A stretch of DNA of 64,000 nt from Prorocentrum cordatum (Eukaryota; Sar; Dinophyceae; Prorocentrales; Prorocentraceae): the NCBI GenBank assembly GCA_963575745.1, contig CAUYUJ010001481.1, forward strand, positions 267,840-331,839, read 5' to 3'. A model generated the notes under the pieces. It worked only from the letters and a program-made list of their open reading frames with translations, searched no databases and had not been told where the DNA came from. Made by a program: the position numbers and the translations under genes. Shown here piece by piece: positions 50,525-62,204 of this stretch (positions within the stretch are counted from its first letter, which is position 1; each line of letters opens with the position of its first letter).

Positions 50525-50722
50525 CCACTTTGACCGTCTTGAAGCTGTCCTCTCCACTGCTCGTGCAAACATCCCACCCTCCCACCCGCAACTTGGTTTG
50601 CAAAACCCACGACGACGACGATGACGACGCCAACGACGACGACAACGACGACACCGACGACGACGACGACGTCAACGACGCCGACGACGACAACGACGAC
50701 GACGTCGACGACGACGACATCG

Positions 50723-50764
<42 letters not shown>

Positions 50765-50939
50765 TAGCAAGCCCTTCGATCCAGCAGAAGACCACGCGGG
50801 CGGGCGCCGGGCCAGCTGCGGGCGGGCGCCGTGCCAACGCAACCACGATTCTCGCGAGCCTCGGGCCCCCCCTTTCCCCGCCCTGCCGCCGCGACGACGA
50901 CGACGACGACGACGGACGACGACGACGACGACGACGACG

Positions 50940-50972
<33 letters not shown>

Positions 50973-50973
50973 A

Positions 50974-51004
<31 letters not shown>

Positions 51005-51017
51005 CCACGACGACGAC

Positions 51018-51100
<83 letters not shown>

Positions 51101-51910
51101 CGCATGTGTCCCGCATGGTATTATTTGACACGGACAGTGGCCCTGGCAGGCGCGCGAACGTCGTTGAAGGAGCGCGCGAAAGTAGCTCGCACGAGCTCGT
51201 GCGACCGAAATGTTGAAAAAAAAAAAACATTGGTTTTTTAAGGTTCGGACAGCGCGAGCGGGCAAAATTTTGAAAATCCGTGCAGGTTTTTTTCGAGGAC
51301 CTACGGTGCGATTCGTGTGTTTTTATGATACGCAATGCCGAAATGCTCCAGAAACCCAATGGTTTTTGACGATTTCGGCGCGCGCGCGCGAAGAAAAAAC
51401 GAATGTGTCCCGCATGGCATTCTTTGACAAGGATTATGCCCCTGGCAGGCGCGCAGCCGTTGTTGAAGAAGTTCGAAGCGCCGGAAAAAGTTGCTCGCAA
51501 GAGCCCTTTTGACAGAAATGTTGAACAAGTAATGGGTTTCCTAGGAATCCGCAAGAGCGCGCGGGATGAATGTTTGAAACTTTTTTTTTGAAAAACCATT
51601 GGGTTTTTGATGTTTTTATGTTAAAATCGCTACGAACACTAAGGTTTTGGAAGGATTTCGTCTTGCGCGCGCGAATGTGTCCCGCATGGTATTATTTGAC
51701 AGGGATTAGTGAAACAGTGTTATGTTAGAAAGAAAAATGTCCCCGCATAGTGTTATCTGACAGGGAACCGCAGGGGGGGGGATACCGGCTTGGCTGGGAT
51801 GGTATGAGTTCATATTTCGGATGGACATGTGGTCAGAATCATATGTGATTTACAGCACGCGCGGGGGAAGCGATAAGTCCGGGGGGGGGGGGGTAGAATC
51901 TGTTACTCTT
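50525..51910 (+). repeat. Large array, unit 1 (with GAC expansions)
   Basis: Opens with the anchor GCAACTTGGTTTGCAAA (50588). GAC arrays fill 50604-50765 and 50890-51100. The following part has the unit phrases GTGTCCCGCATGGTATTATT and CCTGGCAGGCGCG, and the tail ATACCGGCTTGGCTGGGATGG (51781). Confidence 0.85.
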
Positions 51911-52227
51911 TTAGAAAGGAGAATTAATTTCTGATCGCAGTGAGTTGTCCACTCCACTGCTCGCGCAAACATCCCACCCACCCACCTGCAACTTGGTTTG
52001 CAAACCTCCTGCGGCGGCGATTGCGATGAGTGCTTGGCGCTGGCTGGTGCACCTCTGCGGCAGCGCCAGCCCGCGCATGCGCGCGCGCGCGCAGCGGCCA
52101 GGTAGTTTGGCGCGACCGACGCGGCCGAGGTGGTGCTGACCGCTCAGCACACCCCAACGGGCACTCGAGTGCGAGTCGGCGACTTGGGCGGGTGCGGTAT
52201 CATGGCGACGTCGACTATTGTAGACAC

Positions 52228-52281
<54 letters not shown>

Positions 52282-53454
52282 AGTAACGATGTTGGTGACG
52301 ATGCTGACAGCGACGACGGCACGGCCAATGACGGCGCCGATACCAATCACGCCTGCGACGATGACAGCGTCTTCGAGTCGGTGAAGAAAGTTTTGGAAGG
52401 AATTCAAAATGCGCGCGCGGCAGACGCGCGAGTGGATCGCATAGAATTCTTTGACACGGATCGTGCCACCCCAACACGCGCGCAAGGGCGTTCGAACGAT
52501 TCCCACATGCGCGCGCGAAGCCCGTTTGGTAGCATTTTATTTAACGTTAGAAAACAACGAACGCATGGTTTTCTTAAGAATTCGCCAGAACGCATGCGCA
52601 CGCTTTTGTTGAAAATCCGCGTTGCGAAACCATGTGTTTGTTGTATTTCTTGTTGGGGCACTCGATTTTGAAATCCTTCCGAAACCAAAAGTTTTGAAGG
52701 GTTTCGGCATGTGCGCGCAACGTCGCGCGCGCGCGCACTTCGTCCCATCTGTTGCAAAGGATTCTCGCGACGGCACGCGCGCAAGGGCGTTCGAACGATT
52801 CCCACATGCGCACGCGCTCGAAGCCCGTTTGGTAGCATGTTCCGAAAATATTGGACAACATACAGTTTTCTTGAGAATTCGCAGGAACGCACGCGCATGC
52901 TTTTGTTGAAATCCCGTGTTGCGAAACCCTGTGTTTTACGTGTTTTTTGGACACTCGATTTTGAAATCCTCGCGAAACCAACGGTGTCTGTTTTAGGGAT
53001 TTCGGCATGCGCGCGCGACGACGCGCGCATGCTCATTTCGTCCCGTTTTTGTGCAAGGGGCGATTTGCAACTTCTGATTTTTGATAAACGAATGCGCGCT
53101 CATAATATTACTATTTGTTGCAAAGGATGGCGGGCGGGACCGATGCCGGCCTGGCTGGGGTAGTATGAATTCACAGGTAGGATGGACATAGGGACAGAAT
53201 CCTATGCGTTCGGTTTCGTTCCCATAGAGGAAACAGAACTATGCACATACACCGATTCTGGCCAGGCCCATCCTGAGCCAGGCATCGGTGCATACGCCCT
53301 CCTACCTTGGTCAGGAAGGCATATGCACCGATCCTGGGTCAAGGATGGGCCTTGCCAGGATCGGTGCATGTGCATAGTTCTATTCGCCCGATCCCAGGGG
53401 TCTTTAACCCCGGAGGGGAAAGGTGGTGGGACCCATCTCCTTTTAGAGAGGAGA
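51911..53454 (+). repeat. Large array, unit 2
   Basis: Anchor GCAACTTGGTTTGCAAA at 51988, then GCGATTGCGATGAGTGCTTGG, a (GAT)n at 52229-52281, two sub-copies of TTCTCGCGACGGCACGCGCG-type sequence, and the tail CCGATGCCGGCCTGGCTGGG (53138). Two internal copies of the CTCGATTTTGAAATCCT phrase (52659, 52953) show inner duplication. Confidence 0.85.
53235..53381. repeat. Large hairpin, ~60-bp arms
   Basis: Arms 53235-53294 and 53322-53381 are inverse complements with a few mismatches. Landmarks are AGAACTATGCACATACACCG and CGGTGCATGTGCATAGTTCT. Each arm itself contains CACCGAT...ATCGGTG, giving nested hairpins. Confidence 0.9.
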
Positions 53455-55545
53455 ACCTACGCGATGCAACCTGTGCAAGGCAGCGTACGCGGTGCAGCCT
53501 ACGTGGCGCAATTGATCACTTGCCAAACTTGAGGTTGTCAACTCCGCTGCTCGCGCAATCATCCCGCCCGCCCAACCGCAACTTGGCTCGCAGAGCGGAA
53601 CGATTGCGATGAATGCTGGGCGTTGACTGGTGCACCTCTGCGGCCGCGCTAGCCCGCGCATGCTCGCGCGCGCAGCGGACAGCTAGTTTGGCGCGACCGA
53701 CGCGAACGCGGCGGCGCTGACCGCTCGGCACATCCCAGCGGGCACTTCACTGCGAGTCGGCGACTTGGGCGGGCACGGTATCGTGGCAATGTCGACGACG
53801 GTAGACGCGATGATGGCAGTAGCGATGCTGGTGACGACGCTGACAGCCACGACGGGGCAGCCAGTGACGGCGCCGACGCCAATCACGCGGACGACGATGA
53901 CGTCCTCGCGTCGGTGATGAAGGTTGGGAAGAATTCGACATGTGCGCGCGGCAGACGCGCGAGAGTGGATCGCATGGTATGATGTGTTACGGATCGTGCC
54001 ACCCCAGTACGCGCGCAAGGGCATTCGAACGGTTTCGACATGCGCACGCGCGAAGCCCGCTTGGTAGCATGTTATGAACACGTTGAGAACTTATCTTCGG
54101 AATTCTCAAGAACGCGCGCACGCTTTTGTTGAACACCCGCGCTGCGAAACCCATTTTGTGTATCTAGATATATCGATAAAACTTTCACAACATGACAGCC
54201 TGGCGAAAACCCCGACCATATGCAGTTGTGAGTGCCGCAAATGTGTGAATGTCTTCTTCGGTGGCGCTCCCTATGGGGCCACGAAGCGCTGTACTGGGTG
54301 GGTGAAACGCAGGGAGCAAGGGCTGTGCTGGGTGGTGGCGGACGCATGCGGGCGGTGCCACTGGGGCCTTCGGTGGAGCTCCCTATGGGGCCACGAAACG
54401 CTGTGCTGGGTGGGTGGAGCAAGGGCTGTGCCTGGGTGGTGGCGGACGCATGCGGGGGGTGCCACTGGGACCTTTGGTGGGGCCCCCTTATGGGGCCACG
54501 GAACGCTGTGCTGCGTGGGTGGAACGAAGAGAGCAATGGCTGCACTGGGTGGTGGCGGACGCATGCGGGCGGTGCCGCTGGGACCTTCGGTGGAGCTTCC
54601 TATGGGGCCACGAAGCGGTGTACTGAGTGGGTGGAACGCAGGAAGCAAGGGCTGTGCTGGGCGGTGGCGGACGCATGCGGGCGGCGCCACTGGGACCTTC
54701 GGTGGAGCTCCCTATGGGGCCACGAAGCGCTGTACAGGGTGGGTGAAACGCAGGGGGCAAGGGCTGTGCTGGGTGGTGGCGGGCGCATGCGGGCGGTGCC
54801 ACTGGAGCCTTCGGTGGAGCCCCCATATGGGGCCACGAAGCGCTGTACTGGGTGGAAACGCAGGGGGCAAGGGCCGCGTTGGGTGGTGGCGGACGCATGC
54901 GGGGTGTGCCACTGGGACCTTCGGTGGGGCCCCTATGGGGCCACGAAGCGCTGTATTGGGTGGGCGAAACGCAGTGAACAAGGGCTGTGCTGGGTGGTGG
55001 CGGACGCATGCGGGCGGTCCCACTTGGGGCTTCGGTGGAGCTCCCTATGGGGCCACGAAGCGCTGTGCTGGGCGGGTGAAACGCATGGAAAAGGAGGAGG
55101 GAGGGGAGGGGGGGGAAGAGGAGGAGAGGACAAGAGGAACGCGGGGACCGTCTCTTGAAAACGCGGACCCAACACCACAGGATGGTTGGGAAAAAAATGT
55201 TTTTGGGTACTCGATTTTGAAACTCTTCCGAAACCAATGGTTTTTGCAGGACTTTGGCATGCGCGCGCGACGACGCGCGCGCGTGTACTTTGCCCGGCTT
55301 TTGCAAAGGGCCCAAGCAAACCTGTGATTTTGATAAACGAACGCGCGCGCATAATATTTTCTGCAGGGGGGCCAAAATGGGAACCGTACCGGCCTGGCTG
55401 GGATAATGAATTCACGGGTAGGATGGACAGCGGGTCAGAATTACTCGCGTTTTGCATAAGTTCCGGGGGGGTCGATGGACGAGTCCGGGGGGGCTGGCGG
55501 GGGGGGGGGGGGGGCGATAAAGCCTATTTCCTTTTTAGAGGGGGG
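53455..55545 (+). repeat. Large array, unit 3 (contains a 110-bp minisatellite)
   Basis: Anchor GCAACTTGGCTCGCAGA at 53579, no triplet expansion, tail near 55385 (GTACCGGCCTGGCTGGG). Its length is inflated by the minisatellite at 54230-55085. Confidence 0.85.
54230..55085 (+). repeat. ~110-bp minisatellite, eight units
   Basis: GACGCATGCGGG recurs at about 54341, 54444, 54558, 54668, 54783, 54892 and 55002. Each unit has CTATGGGGCCACGAAGCG, GGGTGGGTGAAACGCAG, AAGGGCTGTGCTGGGTGGTGG and CCACTGGGACCTTCGGTGG. Open frames of up to 400 codons run through it because the period is not a multiple of three and stops are rare. Confidence 0.95.
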
Positions 55546-56456
55546 AGCGCACTATAACGAACGAGTTGGCACATCCCATGCACTTGCAAACGCCCCGCCC
55601 GCCCACCCGCCACGCGGTTTGCAAAACCCACGCGGTGGCGATTGCGACGAGCGCCTGGCGTTAGCTGGTCCATCTCTGCGGCCGCGCCAACCCGTGCGCG
55701 CGCAGCGGCCAGCTAGTTTGGCGCGACGGACGCGGCCGCGGTGGCGCTGACCGCTGGGCGCATCCGAGCTGGCACTTCACTGCGAGTCGGCGACTGGGGC
55801 GGGCGCGGCATCGTGGCAACGTCGGCAGCGGTGGACGCGATGACAATGATGGCGATGCTGGTGGCGACGTTGACAACGACGACGGCGAGTCCATGACGCG
55901 CGCTGGTGCTGATCGCGCCGTCGACGAGGACGGCGCCCTCGCGTCGGCGACGAACATTGTGGAAAGAGTTCGACGCGCGCGCGCGGCCGGCGCGCGAGAA
56001 TGGCCCGCGTGGTTTTATTTGACGCGGATCGCGCACCCCCAGCACGCGCGCAAGGGCGCGCGAATGACGTCGGCGCGCGGCGCCGGAGGCCCGCTGGGCC
56101 GAATTCCGTGAAGATGTTGAGAAACCTGTGGCGTTCCCAAGTACGCGCAAGAGCGCGAGCGCACGCTTCAAAAATAATCTTGCGAAACCATGTGTTTAAT
56201 ATAATGCTGAGGAAGTCGGTTTTGAAATCGCCGCGAAACCATGAGGTTTTGACGGGTTCTGGCACGCGCGCGAGACGGCGCGCGCGCGCGCCCACTTCGC
56301 TCCACTTGTTGCAGAAGATTCTCGCGACGGCACGCGCGCAAGGGCGCTCGGGCGATTTCGACATGCGCGCGCGAAGCCTGGTTGGTAGCATTTTCTGAAA
56401 ATGTTGGAAAAACTATGGTTTTCGTTGGAATTCGTAAAACACGCGCGCGAGTATTC

Positions 56457-56487
<31 letters not shown>

Positions 56488-57235
56488 TATACATATATAT
56501 ATATATATAGTAATATATATATATAAGTGTGTGTATATATATATATATATATATATCCGCGTTGCGAAACCATGTATTTAATATGTTGTGTAGACAGTCG
56601 GTCTTGAAATTGCTACAACTCCGAAGGTTTTTGACGACGGCGGGCGTGCGCGCACTTCGCCCCGTCTGTTGCAAAGGATTCTCGCGACGGCACGCGCGCA
56701 AGGGTGTTCGAGCGATTTCGACACGCGCGCGCGAAGCCCGTGTGGTAGCATTGTCTGAAAATGTTGAACAACCGCTTGTTTTCTGGAGAATTTCCCAAAA
56801 CGCGCGCAAGTGTTTTTTTGTTTGAAATTCTTGTTGCGAAATGAAGTGCGTGTATACGTTATAGGTACATGTGTATATACACACATCTATACATATATAT
56901 ATATATATATATATGTATTATAGAGATTTGACACTCGATTTTGACATCCTTACGGAAACACAAATGTTTGAAAGATTTCGGCATGCGCGCGCAACGACGC
57001 GTGCGTGTGAATTTCGACACATCTGTTGCAAGGGATTCTTTGATACTTATGATGTTTGATAAACGTGCGCGCGCATAACCTTTTTGCGGGGGATGGCGGG
57101 GGGGGGGCGATGCCGGTTGGGCTGGCATGGTAAGAACTCACGTTTAGGATGGGCGATGGGACAGAATCATCTGCACAATGAAATACGGAAAAGGGGGTGG
57201 ATAATCCCGGGGGGTAGACCCTATTTATTTTATAT
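55546..57235 (+). repeat. Large array, unit 4
   Basis: Anchor CACGCGGTTTGCAAAACC at 55611, then GGCGATTGCGACGAGCGC. The TTCTCGCGACGGCACGCGCG phrase occurs twice (56319 and 56678). TA arrays lie at 56455-56560 and 56880-56920. Tail CGATGCCGGTTGGGCTGGC at 57108. Confidence 0.85.
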
Positions 57236-58470
57236 AAAGGAACATCTACGTGGTGCACTTGATTTTAACAAACGAGTTGACACATCCCACGCTCTTGTAA
57301 ACATCACACCCACCCAACCGCAACATGGTTTGCAAAACCCACGCGGCGGCGATTGCGATGCATGCTTGGCGTTGGCTGGTGCATTTCCCTGCGGCCGCGC
57401 CAACCGTAGCACGCGCGCGTAGCGGCCAGCTTGTCTGGCGCGACCGACGCGGCCGCGGTGGCGCTGACCGCTGGGCGCGTCCCAGCGGGCATGTCACTGC
57501 GAGCCGGCGACTTGGACGGGCGTGGTATCATGGCAACGCCGACAACGGTAGACGCGATGATGGTAGTAGCGATGTTGGTGACGATGTTCGCACCGACGAA
57601 GGCGCGGCCAGTGCGGGCGCCGATGCTGATCGCGCTGACGACGATGACGGCGTCCTCGCGTCGGTGATGAAGGTTTTGGGAAGAGTTCGCCATGCGCACG
57701 CGGCAAACGCGCGAGAGCGGCCCGCATGGTTTATTTGACACAGACGGTGCCCTCCCAGCACGCGCGCAAGGGCGCGCGAATGATGTCGGCATGCGGCGAC
57801 AGAGGCCCGCTTGGCAGAATTCCATGAACATTTTGGGACACCGATGGTTTCTTAAGAATTCGCAAGAGCGCGCATGCTTCGTATGGAAAACTGATGCTGC
57901 GAAGCCACGTATTGCTGTATATAACTTTGACATTCACTTTTGAAATCGTTACGAACCGAAAGTGTTTTTGTTTATACGGGCTTCGGCATGCGCGCGCGAC
58001 GACGCGCGCGCGTGCAACTCGTCCTACCTGTTGCAAGGGATTCTCGCGACGGCACGCGCGCATGGGCGTTCGAACGATTTCGACATGCGCGCGCGAAGCC
58101 CGGTTTGATAGCACATTCTGAGCATGTTGTTTTAAGTGTTTGTTGGGGCACTCGATTTTGAAATCCTTTCGAAACCGAATGTTTTTTTTTGTCCCCCAAG
58201 ATTTCGGCATGCGCGCGCGACGACGCGCGCGTGCACTTCGTCTAATTTTTGCTAGCGGCTTTTGAAAACGGCTGATTTGTGATAAACGAGTGCGCGCGCA
58301 TAGAACTTTTTGCAAGGGATGAGGGGGGGGAGGGGGGGGGCGATACTGGTTGGGCTGGGATGGTACGAATTCATATGGATGGACGATGGGGCAGAATCGT
58401 ACGTAAATTGCAACACGAAAGGGGGAACCGATAATCCGGGGGGGGGTAGAGTCTATTTACGTTTTCGAAT
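57236..58470 (+). repeat. Large array, unit 5
   Basis: Anchor GCAACATGGTTTGCAAAACC at 57321 and tail CGATACTGGTTGGGCTGGG at 58341. Alternating GCGCGC runs flank a short centre (TGCGCGCGCGACGACGCGCG near 57988 and 58212), a strong Z-DNA and hairpin candidate that recurs in each unit. Confidence 0.85.
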
Positions 58471-58479
58471 GGAAAATCT

Positions 58480-58960
58480 ATGCGACGGCGACGGCGGCGA
58501 CGGGCGGCACCGCCCGCAAAAGCCGCCACTCGTTCCGAGCGGCGGTGACGGCGACGGCGGCGACGGCGGCGACGGGCGGCGACGGACGGCGACGGGCGGC
58601 ACGGCGACGAAATACCGGCGGACTTCTCGGAACTGCGCCGGACCCCCCCCTCCCTGGCGCGCGGAGCGCTCCGAGCGCGGGGCCCAGCGCGGATGCAAGA
58701 GGCTTCGCGCGGAGCGCCAACAGTTTATGCTCATGCCGTGCTTTCTTCTTGGAAAGAAGCGGCACATGCACAAGTGCTCGGAGGTCCGCGCGAGCTGCGT
58801 GGGCCGGCGCAGGGCCCCCCCTCCCTGGCGCGCGGAGCGCGCCGGGGGCGGCGCGGCCGGGCGCTCACCGCCGATCCAAGCAGTACTCGCGGGGCTCCGG
58901 AAGTTGATGTTTGTGCCACGTCTGCTGCTGTGGCGGCGCGCACCAGGGGGCTGGGGGTAA
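58480..58960. other. CGGCGAC-rich stretch and duplicated GGCGCGCGGAGCGC block
   Basis: CGGCGAC repeats (58484-58610), then two copies of CCCCCTCCCTGGCGCGCGGA (58646 and 58817) 171 bp apart. No exon is recognised. Confidence 0.7.
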
Positions 58961-58971
58961 GGGGGGGTAGG

Positions 58972-59115
58972 GGGGAGGCTTCGTGGAAGGAGGCTGCTTC
59001 TTAGCCGGCGCTGGCCTCACGTCTACAGACGAGGCCCGCACCTTGGAAAAAGCAGGAGTGCCTCTGAGAAGCATCCAGCCCTCCCCCTGCCCCCCTCCGC
59101 GCGTGGCCGACTGAT
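58972..59115 (+). repeat. Dispersed repeat R2, copy 2
   Basis: GAGGCTTCGTGGAAGGAGGC, GCTGCTTCTT, GAGTGCCTCTGAGAAGC and CCGCGCGTGGCCGA match 45930-46070. Confidence 0.7.
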
Positions 59116-59149
59116 TTTTCTTTTCCTACTTTTTCTTGTCCTCCTTCTT

Positions 59150-59500
59150 CCTATTATAATGAAAGTTATGAATCTCATTATCATTACGACCACGATACCC
59201 AATTATTCATACGAGCCGTGTTATTATTCGTACTATTAATAGTACTCGCAACACTATCATTACTAGTACGGGTAAGATTCGCATTACGATTCGTATCATC
59301 ATAATTAATGTACTATTCGTATTCGCATGATTACTACTGTTATTTTAATAATGATAACATTATTGGTCGCAGCAGTATTCTTGATAGTACGATGATGATG
59401 ATGCTGATGATGATGAGTCGTATTCTTATAACAAGACATGTTGATATTATTCGTGCTTTTATTATTATGATTACTTTTGTTGTTATTCGTATCATTATTA
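59150..59500. other. A+T-rich ATTATT/TACGA stretch
   Basis: A+T-rich for this window, with repeated TTATTCG, TACTA and CATTA words and short inverted repeats such as GTACTATTAATAGTAC (59230). No gene seen. Confidence 0.5.
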
Positions 59501-59719
59501 TTATCGTGTTTGTCTTCGATCCTTCGAGCTCATGTCGAGCAGCTGCAGCACCTCCTCCTCGGGCAGCGTGCCGTTGCTCGCCGCCTCCTGGCGCAGGGCG
59601 TCCGCCTCCAGCGCGAGCCTCAGCTGCGTCTCGTGCTCCGCCTCCGCACGGCGGTGCAGCTCCATCTTCTCCCTCGCCCGGGCCTCGGGGCGAACGATCG
59701 CACGCCGGCCGGAAGACAT
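59501..59719 (-). CDS. Minus-strand first exon, coiled-coil protein
   Basis: ATG at 59719 reading downward: MSSGRRAIVRPEARAREKME, then LHRRAEAEHETQLRLALEAD, then ALRQEAASNGTLPEEEVLQL and LDMSSKD. A stop follows in frame after a few more codons, but a donor near AAG/GATCG (about 59518) is likely. High Glu/Arg/Ala/Leu content with heptad-like Leu spacing suggests a coiled coil. No family recognised. Confidence 0.5.
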   Translation of the reverse strand: MSSGRRAIVRPEARAREKMELHRRAEAEHETQLRLALEADALRQEAASNGTLPEEEVLQLLDMSSKDRRQTR

Positions 59720-59721
59720 TT

Positions 59722-59870
59722 ACAGTCCACCAGTATAGTAGGACCTGGGCAGGGCAACCAGTACAGTATGGTAGAATAAGAAGTTGACAGTCCACCAGTA
59801 TAGTAGGACCTGGGCAGGGCAGCCAGTACAGTATAGTATGATAAGAAATGTGCAGTCGACCAGTCTAGTA
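59722..59870 (+). repeat. Tandem duplication of a ~70-bp unit
   Basis: CAGTCCACCAGTATAGTAGG at 59724 and 59792, each followed by ACCTGGGCAGGGC and CCAGTACAGTAT. A third, shortened and diverged copy (CAGTCGACCAGTCTAGTACAG) starts at 59852. Confidence 0.9.
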
Positions 59871-60155
59871 CAGTATCGTTACAGCGAAGCCGCACGAGCC
59901 TGGGCAGGGCGGGCTGTCGGGCCCCTGCTGGCGATCACTGCGGGCGACCGGGGTCGACGCATCCCTTCCTCGGCCTGCAGGCAAGCCGGATGGTAAGGAT
60001 GCGCGATAAGGATGCAAAGGGCCTTGGACGCCCATGTCGAAGCTTTTCGAGCGGGGCGCGGAGGCGAAAGCGGCGAAGGATGGACCGAGGAGGCAAGGAT
60101 GCAAGGGTACCCTTGAGAAGGTTGCCCATCCTTGCTGTGCGGGCTGACTGCATGC
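59852..60155. repeat. M1-family element, copy 2
   Basis: Right end GTGCGGGCTGACTGCAT (60138-60154) and left end TGCAGTCGACC (about 59851) resemble the M1 terminal repeats. The interior shares AAGGATGCGCGATAAGGATGC and GGCAAGGATGCAAGGGTACC with 61125-61385 and, more weakly, with 49740-49918. Confidence 0.7.
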
Positions 60156-60399
60156 TGCATCGTGATCGTTTCCTTATTCGGCGTTTCGACACGGGGCGGA
60201 AGGGGGCGGGGGAGGGGGGGGGGGTGCGGTCTGGCTCGGGACCTCTGCTTCATGCGACTGTTTGCAGCAGTGCGTCCTCTGGGGGAGGCTCCACCTGCCT
60301 GAAACAGGCGCCCAAAACAGCCAAAATCTACTCCACGGAATAGGGGGGGAGGGGGGGGTCCGAGGGCCCGCGCCGATCGGCAAAACAATGAATAACAAA

Positions 60400-60770
60400 A
60401 ACGATCACATCCTCGGGGAAGCTCGTCTGTCCCGTCGCGGCCCCATCCGCATCGAATCCGTGTCGGATCCACGTCGGCCTCGTCGGATCCGTGTCGAATC
60501 CGTGTCGAATCCGCGTCGAGTGCACGCCAAATCCGCGTCGAGGCCGCATCGAGCCCGCGTCGGGCACGAGAAAAGACGCCAAATGTGGGGAGAGGCGAGG
60601 TCCCCGCGAAGATGCAGCGCAAAGAACTGGGGGAATTCGCAGGCCCTGCACCCCAAAAACGTCTTCATCGCCTGGAGGCGCTCCTCCTCCTCCTCCCCCT
60701 CCTCCTCCTCCTCCTCCTCCTCCTCCTCCTCCTCCTCCTCCTCCTCCTCCTCCTCCTCCAGGTGGCCGTC
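60400..60770. repeat. CCGTGTCGAAT minisatellite and CTC array
   Basis: GTGTCGAATCC and GCGTCGAG-type 12-bp units (60450-60560). CTC triplets at 60678-60760. Confidence 0.8.
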
Positions 60771-61124
60771 CGCAGGTTTCCGCTGGCTTCCGCCGGCGGA
60801 GGCGGCCTCGCTTCACTTCCGCCGACCGTCCGCCGCGGAAGAGATGACAGCTCCTTCGATCCTCGAAGGCAAGGCCTTGTTTGGAACGCCCCACATGAAG
60901 TAGGAAGGCGGATGAGAGTAGATTGGCTTCGGGCCCGCCCAGACAACAGCGGAAGACAGTAGGACAGATCGACTCTTGAAGCGGGAAGGCGCTTGAAGCA
61001 GGTTGAGATCTAGGAGCCAAGCAAATACCTGCTTCCAACGACCGGCGTGCAGAGAGAGGGACTGGCTCAGGACGGGGGGACGTCGAACTGGAATCGGCGA
61101 TGCATCGCCGACGGATCGGCAATA

Positions 61125-61395
61125 GGCCCCCGATAGCGAAGCCGCACGGACCTGGGCAGGGCGGGCGATCGGGACCCTGCTGGCGATCAATGCGGGCGAC
61201 CGGGGTCGACGCATCCCTTCCTCGGCCTGTAGTCAGCCCGGATGGTAAGGATGCGCGATAAGGATGCAAGGGCCTTGGACGCCCATTCCGCAGCGCTTCG
61301 AGCGAGGCGCGGCCAACGAAAGTGTCCAACGATGGACCCAGGAGGCAAGGATGCAAAGGTACCCTTGGGAGGGATGCCTATCCTTCCTATTTGGA
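61125..61395. repeat. M1-family element, copy 3
   Basis: GATAGCGAAGCCGCACGG, CTGGGCAGGGCGGGC, GGGGTCGACGCATCCCTTCC and AAGGATGCGCGATAAGGATGC match copy 2. Partial copies lie at 61610-61735 and, more diverged, at 46440-46560. Confidence 0.75.
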
Positions 61396-61399
61396 CGCC

Positions 61400-61592
61400 C
61401 GAAATGGGTACGGAAAGAATGGGTACAATGCCCAACAACAATTGTTGTCCCAAACCAACAGCGGCCGCTGTTGGGCAGGCGGACTTCTGTCTCAAATGGA
61501 CACGGGCCGCGGCGGCGCGGACAGCGAGTCGTGTTCAAAATGAGGAGGAACTGCTGTTGGGCTTTGTACCCATTCTTTCCGTACCCATTTCG
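61400..61592. mobile_element. 193-bp MITE-like element (family M2)
   Basis: Terminal inverted repeats of 36 bp (61400-61435 and 61557-61592) differ at one position. They begin CGAAATGGGTACGGAAAG. The interior has AACAATTGTTGT and CAACAGCGGCCGCTGTTG palindromes. It is inserted between two M1-family segments. Confidence 0.9.
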
Positions 61593-61734
61593 TTCGTGCA
61601 GATACTGTGCGGGTCGACTGTAGGCCCCCCGATAGCGAAGCCGCACGGTCCTGGGCAGGGCGGGCTAGCGGGCCCCTGCTGGCGACCAATACGGGCGATT
61701 GGGGCCGGCGCAGCCCTTCCTCGGCCCATCCCCC

Positions 61735-61870
61735 CATCCCCCCACGGAGGAGGAGGAGGAGGAGAAGGAGGAGGAGGAGGAGAAGGAGGAGGAAGAGGAG
61801 GAGGAGAACGAGGAGGAGGAGGAGGAGGAGGAGGGTCGGCGCACCCCTTCCTCGGCCTATCCCCCCCCCC
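61735..61870. repeat. GGA array
   Basis: GGA/GAG triplets (61746-61833) between two copies of GCGCA(C/G)CCCTTCCTCGGCC, so the array has expanded next to a short duplication. No gene is seen from 61870 to 62200. Confidence 0.9.
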
Positions 61871-62204
61871 CCTTTCGTTGCCCCCGGCGGCCTTGTCCGC
61901 CTGCTTTCGCCCCTCCACCTGGAAGGACAGCCAACAAAACCACGACGCACGGCTGTGCCCTGCCTCCAATGCTTCGCCCTGGGCGTCTTCGCACTGATTA
62001 CCTACCAGACCACCCCAACCCAACCCGAAGACCCGAATTTCGGGTTGGGGGGTGTACGGCTTCCATTTGTGTTTTTACCTAACAGCGAAGACTGATAGGT
62101 TTCTAGTTGACTCAAAAGAGCTCACAGATCACTCCACAGGGGGGTCCGGGCAGGCGTGGGGAGTTGCCGGCCGTGCCTGTGCCGGGCTCGTTTTTCACCA
62201 ACAG

